A DNA stretch of 64,000 bases. Origin: Thalassotalea sp. Sam97 (GTDB taxonomy: Bacteria > Pseudomonadota > Gammaproteobacteria > Enterobacterales > Alteromonadaceae). Where the stretch lies: NCBI RefSeq assembly GCF_041379765.1, contig NZ_CP166919.1:1178001-1242000 (forward strand), given 5' to 3'. The position numbers and the translations under genes are program-made. Below the pieces are notes generated by a model. That model worked only from the letters and a program-made list of their open reading frames with translations. It was not told where the DNA came from and did no database searches. Shown one piece after another: positions 27,358-35,084 of this stretch (positions are counted from its first letter, which is position 1; every line of letters begins with the position of its first letter).

Positions 27358-28941
27358 TTATACTTTGGCGAAACCATACTGTTTAATCTTGTTGATCAGC
27401 TCTCGGTTGCTGCTTAGTGCACGCATCAAGTGCTGGGTTTGTTTGATATTGTCGTTAAAATATTGATTCGCCATGTTGTTATTATTCAGGCGTTTTTGCC
27501 GCTGCGGTAACTTGGTTTCAAAGTCCATACCGTACAAAATATATTGAAAGCTTGCTGCTGGAAATAACTCATCAGCATGCATGCAATCGAATGTGTACGG
27601 GGTTTGGTATTGCCACAGTTGCAATAATTCTTGTAAATGTTCTGGTATTGACTGGTCGTTACGATTGTCTCGCCAATAGTCGCTATCATCACGCTTTGAC
27701 AGCACGTAATGAAGTTTTAAAAACTCAATCACTCGTTGCCAGCGGTAACTAAACTTATCATTAAAACGTTTAGCGGTGATATCCATCACTTGGCGGTTTG
27801 CCGGCAGTTGCTCTGCGATCATTTTCGCTGACAGTTCGATAAGAGCCAACGCCGAGGCTTCCAATGGTTCAATAAAGCCAGCCGCCATACCAATAGCCAC
27901 ACAGTTTTTATGCCAAAACTTAGCACGATGACCTGGGTTGATTTTTATCAGGCGAAGATCAGCGTCATTGGTTTTATCGCCAAGGGCAGGGCGGATATAG
28001 GCCCGCAGATCATTGGCGGCTTCTTCGTCGCTAATATGCGCACTAGAGTAAACATGGCCAACACCACGGCGTGAAGGCAAACCGATATCCCAAATCCAGC
28101 CACAACGCTGTGCAGTTGATATGGTATGAGATGCAATATCTGCATCCTCTTTCGCGTACGGTACATGAACGGCAAGAGCTCGGTCGTTAAATAATACATC
28201 TTGACGACTGATAAATTCGATACCGTAGTGTTCGCCTAATAGCAGCGATTTTAAACCGGTACAGTCAATAAATAAGTCACCGGCAATCTCGCCATGCTTC
28301 CTGCTGGATACCGACTTGATATCACCGCTGGCATGAGCGTTAACCTTACTAACATGATCCAAAATATGTCGCACGCCAAGCTTTTCGGTGCAGTGCTTTT
28401 GCAGTAAGGTTGCAAACTTCCCCGCATCTAGGTGATAGCCATAATTTAAAAAGAACGAGTATTCTGGCGTGGCGATTTGCTTTGGCGCTAAGCCATTGCG
28501 GCAAACATGGCTTTGACTGGTTGTTGCGTCAGCAAAACTCACCTTGTCACGATGCTGCTGCCAAAACTCAGCGATATTGGTTTCATGAAAACCGCTTGGC
28601 ATGGTAAATGGGTGAAAGTAGCTGTCGCCATTACCATGTGTCCAGTTACGAAACTCAGAAGCTTGTTTAAAGCTGGCATCACACTCAATAAAAAATTCGG
28701 TTTCGCTGATGCCGATGCTTTTTAAGGTTTGTCGCATCGATGGCCATGTACCTTCACCAACACCAATCGTTGCCACATCAGGGGACTCTATTAGAGTGAC
28801 GTTAATCGCATTATCACCTTGCGTTTGGTGTTGACTGGCGATAATTGCTGCGCTTAACCAGCCAGCGCTACCACCTCCAACGATGACAATGTTTTTTAAT
28901 TCCTGATTCATTGGTTCTTGCTTTTTTACTTCTTGCTTCAT
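27358..28941 (-). CDS. Tryptophan halogenase-like flavoprotein 2 (altered motifs)
   Basis: A 527-residue paralogue of flavoprotein 1. The FAD motif GGGSAGW (22-28) and the family lysine (ASFKQ, Lys92) are present. The WxWxIP motif reads WIWDIG (282-287), so the Pro is replaced by Gly, and the EPLESTG segment reads EPLEASA. These changes may alter chemistry or substrate. The start could instead be Met11; neither has a strong ribosome site. It is the first gene of the operon and lies about 240 bases from the receptor's terminator, so its promoter should lie in that gap. Confidence 0.82.
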   Translation of the reverse strand: MKQEVKKQEPMNQELKNIVIVGGGSAGWLSAAIIASQHQTQGDNAINVTLIESPDVATIGVGEGTWPSMRQTLKSIGISETEFFIECDASFKQASEFRNWTHGNGDSYFHPFTMPSGFHETNIAEFWQQHRDKVSFADATTSQSHVCRNGLAPKQIATPEYSFFLNYGYHLDAGKFATLLQKHCTEKLGVRHILDHVSKVNAHASGDIKSVSSRKHGEIAGDLFIDCTGLKSLLLGEHYGIEFISRQDVLFNDRALAVHVPYAKEDADIASHTISTAQRCGWIWDIGLPSRRGVGHVYSSAHISDEEAANDLRAYIRPALGDKTNDADLRLIKINPGHRAKFWHKNCVAIGMAAGFIEPLEASALALIELSAKMIAEQLPANRQVMDITAKRFNDKFSYRWQRVIEFLKLHYVLSKRDDSDYWRDNRNDQSIPEHLQELLQLWQYQTPYTFDCMHADELFPAASFQYILYGMDFETKLPQRQKRLNNNNMANQYFNDNIKQTQHLMRALSSNRELINKIKQYGFAKV

Positions 28942-29178
28942 ACTGCGTTTTTTATTAAAACCTTAGCAAAATACTCAATTCATTAGCTGAAAAAGTGCTT
29001 TACATCTCAAGCTTGATGTCGGTCACTATACCGTTATTGACCCGAGCTATCTAGCTGTACGCACATTTAAACGACAGTTGTTAGATAAAGATCAAATATT
29101 AAGGATTTTGGTAAAGTTTTAGTTTGTTTTTTGTATATCTACATTGTTGGTTTATGCATGTTTAGAGTGCTTAAATAT

Positions 29179-29215
29179 AAAAGCCGCAAGAAACAATGTA
29201 TTCTTGCGGCTTTTT
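29179..29215 (-). terminator. Terminator after the TonB-dependent receptor
   Basis: AAAAGCCGCAAGAA and TTCTTGCGGCTTTT form a perfect 14-bp inverted repeat around an 8-base loop, with T-tracts on both strands. It lies 25 bases beyond the receptor's stop codon, so the halogenase operon is a separate transcript. Confidence 0.88.
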
Positions 29216-29239
29216 ATTCACTTCTATCTAATCATCAGA

Positions 29240-32200
29240 TTAGAAAGTGTAACGAGCACCTAAGCTGTAACGTGCACCTTGTTGACCTACGTTGATTAGG
29301 TCTAACTCAGTACGGCCGTGCTTACGACGGTATTCGTTAGTGATGTTGATACCTTCGAAGAATACCGCTAAACCTTCAACGTCAGCAAAGTCATAGCTTA
29401 CTTGGAAGTCGATTTGGTCGTAATCTTCAACGTATGTTGGGTTAGCACCGGTGTTGTTACCCATAGACTCTAGGTAACCTTCACGCCAGTTGTATGCTAA
29501 ACGAGCCGATACACCGTAGTTCTCGTAGAAAAGAACAAGGTTAGTGGTATCAGAGATACCTGTTTGTACGTCGTCGTTAGTACCAAACAATGCAGTGTTA
29601 TCGTAGTTCTCACGATCTGAGATTACACGGTTGTTGTATTCAGTACCTGCATCGACGATGGTGTAGTTAGCGAAGAAACCGATACCCGTGTCACCAAAGA
29701 TGTGTTGTACAGAGAATTCCCAACCATCAAAGTCAACAGACTCATCGATGTTTACTGGCTCTGAGATTACGTACTCTAGTGGATCATCATCTGGTGCACC
29801 TTCGATAACGATAGTACCGTTTTCATCCATGTAAACATGCTCTGGATCAGAGTCTTTGTAGTTATCGTAGATGTATTGACGAATTTCATCGTTAGTAGTT
29901 GCACCCGCTGCACGTGCTGCTTCTACTTTCGGGCCGCTACGTGGGTTAGTTAGACCTTCGAATACCACTTCAGTGCGTAAGTCACGACCTACGTAGTTGT
30001 CGATATTCTTTTGGAAGTAACCAATAGCCGCATAGCTAGACTCGTCGTAGTACCACTCAAATGATAAGTCAAAGTTTTGTGACTCTAGAGGCTCAAGACC
30101 CGGGTTACCGCCGGCACCGCCGCCACCTGTTGGACCAAAACCAGAACCTACAACAGCACCACCTTGAAGGTCACCGTATGCGGCACGACCGATGGTCTCA
30201 CTGTATGCTGCACGAACGATCATGTCGTCGTTTAGCTCTAAGTTAAAGTTGATGTTAGGTAGTAAGTGATCGTACTTACCAGAACCTGATAAGTAGTCTT
30301 GACCTACTGGATCAGTAACTGATTCGTTCGCAGCATACCAACGTGGATTTTCATAGATTGGTACAGCAGATTCACCGTAAACTTCGGTTTCTTCGTAACG
30401 AAGACCTACGTGTACGTCAAATGGCATTACGCCAATTTCGCCCTGGTAGTTCCACTGAGTGTAAACTGATACGATTTCTTCTTCTACTAAGAAGTCAGTT
30501 TGCGTACCGTACGCAGTAGATGCACAGAAGTTAGTGCCACAAGGGGTATCATCACGCATTGAACCGTAGTTCGCTTCTGCAAAATCACGTAACTCGTTGA
30601 AGTCCCATGCCCAGTAGAAATCTAGGATATCAAATTGGCTTTGATCTTTGCTTGGGTGATCAGCAAAGTAACCGCCATCGATGTGATCAAATTTATCGTG
30701 GATGGTTTCAAGATCTGCTGAGATGTTAGTGATATCACCAACTTGTGCACCTGGTGCGCCGCCCCATGTATCGTTCTGAACGATAGCAGTACGAATACGC
30801 TTATCGGCTTTGATTAAGCTTGCGCCAAAATCAATGCTACCAAACTCGTCTAATTCTAACTTACCGTTAAATTGGGTTTGGTCGATATCTGCTTGGTTAT
30901 CAACGTTTACAAACACAGAACCGGTTACTAGGAATTGATCTTTAGCCGCATCTTGTGGGCCTGTTACACCGTCAACCGCTAATACTGGTAAATCGCCAGT
31001 AAAGTCAGTCGCAGTACCGTTACGAACAAACGCCGCTGTCGATAGTTTAGCATCGCTACCGTAAGGGCTATTTGGTGTTTCTTCCGCGTGCGAAGAGTGG
31101 TGATCAAATTCAACCCATAAATCGTCGTTCACTTGCCATTCAAAGTTGAATGCAAGAGAGTCAGATTGTGCCTTTGTTGCTGATTGACTTAGCGCCATTG
31201 ATAAGTCAGCACCCGGGGTGTTTGGCTCTTCATAGTAAGCAGGAGAGAATACGCCTTCGTCGCCTTCAACCCAAACGTTTTCAGAAGGAACAAAGTTGTA
31301 CCATGCTGAAACTTCGTTGTATTGACGATCAACCTTGTTGGTCATGTAGGTGTAATCTACAGTGAAGGTCATGTCATCGTTAGGTGCGTATTGTAATACC
31401 AATTGGCTGTTTAAACGCTTACGTTGCGCTTCTTGGAATTGGTAATGCGTAGTTTGTGGTACAGAGTAGATGTAATCTTGAGTAGGATCTGGACGATTTA
31501 CTTGATTTTCGTAAGGAACACCACCCCAGTCAGCGTTTGAACCACCCCAGTTTTGGTCTACACGAGATGGGTATGTACGCCAGCCTTGGTCAACGTAAGA
31601 TACTTGGTTACCACTTTCACGCTCAGCGTAACTACCAGAGATTGAGATACCAAACTTGTCATCCATAAAGGTGTTTGAGTACAAGCCTGAAAGTTCTGGT
31701 GTAATACCGCCTTCGTTAGTCGAGGTATCATCCATACCTTTAACACCAACAGTTGCTTGCATACCTGGACGGTTAAGCGGACGGTGAGTAAGGATGTTGA
31801 TGGTAGCACCGATACCACCGGTTGCGATGGTTGCATCACTGGTTTTGTATACTTCAGCACCAGAAATTAGCTCTGACGCGACGTTATCAAAATCAAATGA
31901 ACGGCTACCAGTCGTCGTTGGCATTTGACGACCGTTTAATAGTACTAAGTTACGGTCCGCAGAGAAACCACGTGCAGAAACAGTACTACCTTCACCGTTA
32001 TCACGGTCAATCGCGATACCAGAGATACGTTGTAATGATTCAGCTAGGTTAGTATCTGGGAACTTACCGATATCTTCGGCGTTGATAGCTTCAACGATAC
32101 CAGAGGCTGAACGCTTGATATCCATTGCTTTTGTTAGTGAGCCACGGATACCCGTAACTTCAATAACTTCTACGTCTTCAGCTGCAGCTTCTTCCGCGTA

Positions 32201-32281
32201 TGTTGGAAGAGCTACCGAAGCACCCAAAACTAAAGAAAGGCTAGTAGCCAACTTTGTTTTGTTGAACTTGATAGAACTCAT
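29240..32281 (-). CDS. TonB-dependent outer-membrane receptor (glucan-locus type)
   Basis: Outer-membrane active importer of 1013 residues, of the large type found in proteobacterial carbohydrate loci. A signal peptide ends near LPTYA (29). A TonB-box-like segment EVIEVTG follows, then the plug (about 45-170) with IGKFPDTNLAESLQRISG and LVLLNGRQMPTTTG, and a 22-strand-type barrel ending in the aromatic SLGARYTF. Its length and lack of a SusD partner fit oligosaccharide uptake by Alteromonadales. A perfect LacI-type palindrome lies 44-57 bases before the start codon, linking it to the neighbouring repressor. Confidence 0.93.
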   Translation of the reverse strand: MSSIKFNKTKLATSLSLVLGASVALPTYAEEAAAEDVEVIEVTGIRGSLTKAMDIKRSASGIVEAINAEDIGKFPDTNLAESLQRISGIAIDRDNGEGSTVSARGFSADRNLVLLNGRQMPTTTGSRSFDFDNVASELISGAEVYKTSDATIATGGIGATINILTHRPLNRPGMQATVGVKGMDDTSTNEGGITPELSGLYSNTFMDDKFGISISGSYAERESGNQVSYVDQGWRTYPSRVDQNWGGSNADWGGVPYENQVNRPDPTQDYIYSVPQTTHYQFQEAQRKRLNSQLVLQYAPNDDMTFTVDYTYMTNKVDRQYNEVSAWYNFVPSENVWVEGDEGVFSPAYYEEPNTPGADLSMALSQSATKAQSDSLAFNFEWQVNDDLWVEFDHHSSHAEETPNSPYGSDAKLSTAAFVRNGTATDFTGDLPVLAVDGVTGPQDAAKDQFLVTGSVFVNVDNQADIDQTQFNGKLELDEFGSIDFGASLIKADKRIRTAIVQNDTWGGAPGAQVGDITNISADLETIHDKFDHIDGGYFADHPSKDQSQFDILDFYWAWDFNELRDFAEANYGSMRDDTPCGTNFCASTAYGTQTDFLVEEEIVSVYTQWNYQGEIGVMPFDVHVGLRYEETEVYGESAVPIYENPRWYAANESVTDPVGQDYLSGSGKYDHLLPNINFNLELNDDMIVRAAYSETIGRAAYGDLQGGAVVGSGFGPTGGGGAGGNPGLEPLESQNFDLSFEWYYDESSYAAIGYFQKNIDNYVGRDLRTEVVFEGLTNPRSGPKVEAARAAGATTNDEIRQYIYDNYKDSDPEHVYMDENGTIVIEGAPDDDPLEYVISEPVNIDESVDFDGWEFSVQHIFGDTGIGFFANYTIVDAGTEYNNRVISDRENYDNTALFGTNDDVQTGISDTTNLVLFYENYGVSARLAYNWREGYLESMGNNTGANPTYVEDYDQIDFQVSYDFADVEGLAVFFEGINITNEYRRKHGRTELDLINVGQQGARYSLGARYTF

Positions 32282-32324
32282 TTGATTTCCCTCGGTTAAT
32301 CTTGTTCATTATTATTAACAATAT

Positions 32325-32338
32325 TGTAAGCGCTTACA
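32325..32338. promoter_or_regulatory. LacI-type operator upstream of the receptor gene
   Basis: A perfect 14-bp palindrome TGTAAGCGCTTACA with central CG, differing from the GH1/permease site only at positions 3, 4, 11 and 12 or fewer. A partial second copy, GAAAGCGCT, lies at 32378-32386. Confidence 0.75.
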
Positions 32339-32678
32339 TTTTGTTTCCCCAATATTAGCTTTATTGTTAGCTTGGCAGAAAGCGCTAAGACTAACTTAGA
32401 GGAATCTAAAGTCCAGATCAATCATTTTTTTAGTTAAGCCCTTATAAAATCACGGGATTGTTCAATAATTGTTCGGTCTTCGGTTTCTTTTCGGCATTAT
32501 TTTGTTGTTATTGATGAAAGCAGACCAGTTAACAATCATTTAACGTGGTCGATTATTGTAGGCTAAGGTGTGCTCACGTATCATGGCATTCGTAGCGGTT
32601 TTTGCCTAATTAGCCGATAATTAGGTATTCAATTCGCAATATTTTCAACTTCCTTGATAAAGGCATTAATTGAAAGAT

Positions 32679-33560
32679 ATGAATATTTATCTCATGAACC
32701 ATATTAACCATCGTCAAGCATCGACAGCGATTGGCTTGATAGCCAGCTACTGGCGAAAATTTTCAGCATTGTTGCCTTTATGGCTTGTTTTAGTGGCTAC
32801 AACGACCGTCATGGCTTCGCATGCGCAAGCAAAAGCTGACTTTGTGGCAATACATTCTCTTCAGCCTGTCGTGGTTGATGCGAATGATAGTGATACTGTT
32901 TGGCAGCAAGCGACTTGGTATCCTCTTGATAAACACATGATTGGCGATGTGCCGCTACCGGAAGATTTCAGTGGCCGATTTAAATTGGCCTGGGACGCAG
33001 ATTACTTATATTTATTGGTGGAGTTACAAGATGATGTTCTGTTTGATCAACATCCTGATCCTCTATACAAATACTGGGATGATGATGCACTAGAAATATT
33101 TATTGATGAAGATGCTTCTGGTGGTGATCACCTTTATAACTATAATGCCTTTGCATATCATATCGCCCTTGATCATCAAGCGATTGATATTGGTGGTAAA
33201 ACTTCGGATGGTGGTAACGAATTTGTGGCTCTTAATTCGCATATCAACAGTGCCTGGCAACGTCAGCAACGCCAAGGTAGTCCAATTATTTGGGAAGTTG
33301 CCATGGAAATTCACGACGATAGCTTCCACCATAATGTCGTAAGCGCCGCAAATGCTCGTTCGAGAGTGACATTAAACGTCGGTAAGCAATTGGGCTTTAT
33401 GTTGGCATATTGCGATAACGATGGTAGTAAAGAGCGTGAGCATTTTCTCGGCTCAACGGAAATAACGCCGGTTAATGGCGACAAGAATCTTGGCTATAAA
33501 ACAGCGGATGTGTTTGGCAAGCTGTTATTAGTCAGTGCGCCAGCGATGATTGAGCGATAG
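32679..33560 (+). CDS. Secreted CBM9-like (DUF1083-type) sugar-binding protein
   Basis: A 293-residue protein divergent from the receptor. A long N-terminal region with a hydrophobic helix (about 31-52 LLPLWLVLVATTTVMAS) ends in HAQA, giving a likely signal peptide. The rest resembles the CBM9-like fold of bacterial sugar-binding or cellobiose-enzyme domains, with FKLAWDADYLYLLVELQDD, YWDDDALEIFIDED and the IIWEVAMEI segment. No catalytic residues are evident. I use ATG 32679; TTG 32670 and ATG 32694 are alternatives. Context suggests binding of the same glucan as the neighbouring hydrolases. Confidence 0.75.
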   Translation: MNIYLMNHINHRQASTAIGLIASYWRKFSALLPLWLVLVATTTVMASHAQAKADFVAIHSLQPVVVDANDSDTVWQQATWYPLDKHMIGDVPLPEDFSGRFKLAWDADYLYLLVELQDDVLFDQHPDPLYKYWDDDALEIFIDEDASGGDHLYNYNAFAYHIALDHQAIDIGGKTSDGGNEFVALNSHINSAWQRQQRQGSPIIWEVAMEIHDDSFHHNVVSAANARSRVTLNVGKQLGFMLAYCDNDGSKEREHFLGSTEITPVNGDKNLGYKTADVFGKLLLVSAPAMIER

Positions 33561-33801
33561 TTTTTATTTAAGGCCGTTAAGCGTAGCGCCTAAATTAACG
33601 GTAGCGAGTGAAAGGTAAAAAGACAACGCTCAAATGCTAACGTTAGCGAATTTTTAATGGGCAAAGTTACCACGAGCAAAGGCGCTTTGGAAAAATTTTG
33701 GCTAAATAGTTTGGGCGCTCAAATGTTTATCATCGGTGATATAGCATTTGTCGTCTAAACTTATTAAAATTCGCCAACTTGTTTACTCAACAGATATTTA
33801 C

Positions 33802-34401
33802 ATGAACGCAGAATTATTTTTTATATATGACAGTCATTGTCCATGGAGTTATGCCGCGTCGGCACTGATCGAAGCTATCGATAAGCAGTATCCAGACATG
33901 CCAAAACATTTATGGCACATAGCTCATTATGATGGCAGCGATAGCGCGGGCAAAAAGCAAGTCGAAAAAGTCGCCGAGCAAAGTGTTGCCCATTTTGGCA
34001 TGGATTATATCCGCGATGCGGAGCACTCTCAGGATGCAACGATGGCCGCGAACTTTTTAGCGTGGACAGCAAATAAACAACCACATCAATCGGTTAAGGT
34101 GTTGTGTGAGTTACAACGTCAACACTTTGTTGACAATGTACCGTTTACCGATAAGGCCGATTTTGATGCATTGTGTCAGAAATTTAAGCTTTCACCACCG
34201 GGCAAGGTGTTTAAAGACAGTTTATCACGAGACGCTGAATACGCACTCAGCGAGATAGAAGAAATACAAGAAGTGATTCAGACGAAAGCATTCCCAGCGT
34301 TATTACTGGCTGTAGATGATAACCTAGTGCTGTTGAACCATAACCTATATTTAACCAATCCCAAGGCGATTGTTGACGCTGTTGCTCTGGAGCTTAAATA
34401 G
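33802..34401 (+). CDS. DsbA/FrnE-like thioredoxin-fold protein
   Basis: A 199-residue cytoplasmic protein with the thioredoxin-fold start ELFFIYDSHCPWSYAAS. Only Cys13 of the CxxC site is present (CPWS), as in some GST-kappa/DsbA-like oxidoreductases. A long helical insertion and a C-terminal strand segment with KAFPALLLAVDDN (cis-Pro region) follow. ATG 33802 is chosen because an upstream in-frame start at 33748 adds a non-conserved leader. Its partner and substrate are unknown. It may share a transcript with the two small genes that follow. Confidence 0.65.
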   Translation: MNAELFFIYDSHCPWSYAASALIEAIDKQYPDMPKHLWHIAHYDGSDSAGKKQVEKVAEQSVAHFGMDYIRDAEHSQDATMAANFLAWTANKQPHQSVKVLCELQRQHFVDNVPFTDKADFDALCQKFKLSPPGKVFKDSLSRDAEYALSEIEEIQEVIQTKAFPALLLAVDDNLVLLNHNLYLTNPKAIVDAVALELK

Positions 34402-34467
34402 CCCACCGATATATAAAGGCTTAGGTTATTGATAGGCTTTTATCCGCCATTTCTCTTGAGTAGCTTT

Positions 34468-34680
34468 ATGATCTCGCCTAAAAAATTACTAAATAGCAAA
34501 TGGACTAAGCTCACCGATATTCGTGATAAAGAGCGTCATTTTCTAGTGGTTAACGTTGCTTATGATGATAATGGCAAGGTGATCTTATGTCGTATCCAGG
34601 CGGTTATTAATGCTAATCAATACGACATTGATTGGCGGTCGTTAAAAGAGGTGGAACAGTGGCGAGCAGGTTGGCATTGA
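34468..34680 (+). CDS. Small conserved Trp-rich protein (TIGR02450 type)
   Basis: A 70-residue protein beginning MISPKKLLNSKWTKL, the pattern of a small family of unknown function marked by LLxSKWT, a KERHFLVVNV segment and C-terminal tryptophans (DWRSLK, QWRAGW). ATG 34468 with GAG upstream fits the family start; TTG 34429 would add a hydrophobic leader. It lies between two thioredoxin-fold genes and is followed 25 bases later by the glutaredoxin gene. No role is known. Confidence 0.6.
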   Translation: MISPKKLLNSKWTKLTDIRDKERHFLVVNVAYDDNGKVILCRIQAVINANQYDIDWRSLKEVEQWRAGWH

Positions 34681-34705
34681 CGATCATTTTTAATAGAGAA
34701 GCAGT

Positions 34706-34933
34706 ATGAAACGAATTACCCTTTACACCATGAACAATTGCCCGCATTGCCTGACGGCCAAACAATATCTTGATAGCCAAGGTATACGTTACCGTTTGTG
34801 TAACGTCAGTACGCCAAATGGCCGTAAAGAGTTTCAAAAACTTGGTTTTCGTGGTGTGCCGGTTCTGAAAATAGGTGAGCAATTTTTAAATGGCTTTTCG
34901 ATTAAACAATTTCAGCGTCTCTATAAAGGTTAG
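34706..34933 (+). CDS. Glutaredoxin-family protein
   Basis: A 75-residue thiol-disulfide oxidoreductase with active site CPHC (12-15), the cis-Pro motif RGVPVL (50-55) and a C-terminal NGFS segment that in glutaredoxins binds glutathione. Its short length fits NrdH/GrxC-like single-domain proteins. A GAAGCAG lies upstream of the ATG. Confidence 0.82.
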   Translation: MKRITLYTMNNCPHCLTAKQYLDSQGIRYRLCNVSTPNGRKEFQKLGFRGVPVLKIGEQFLNGFSIKQFQRLYKG

Positions 34934-35084
34934 GGGGGCTTTGGTTCCCTTTGTTCACTAGCGCCTGGTTACAGATTTTGCTGTTCAACATCATGGTCCT
35001 TGATAGCGCAGGAAAACGTTGAATAGAATTGACGATATGGATACTAGGTTCACTATCGGCTCTACGATTCGCAGTATTTGTTAC

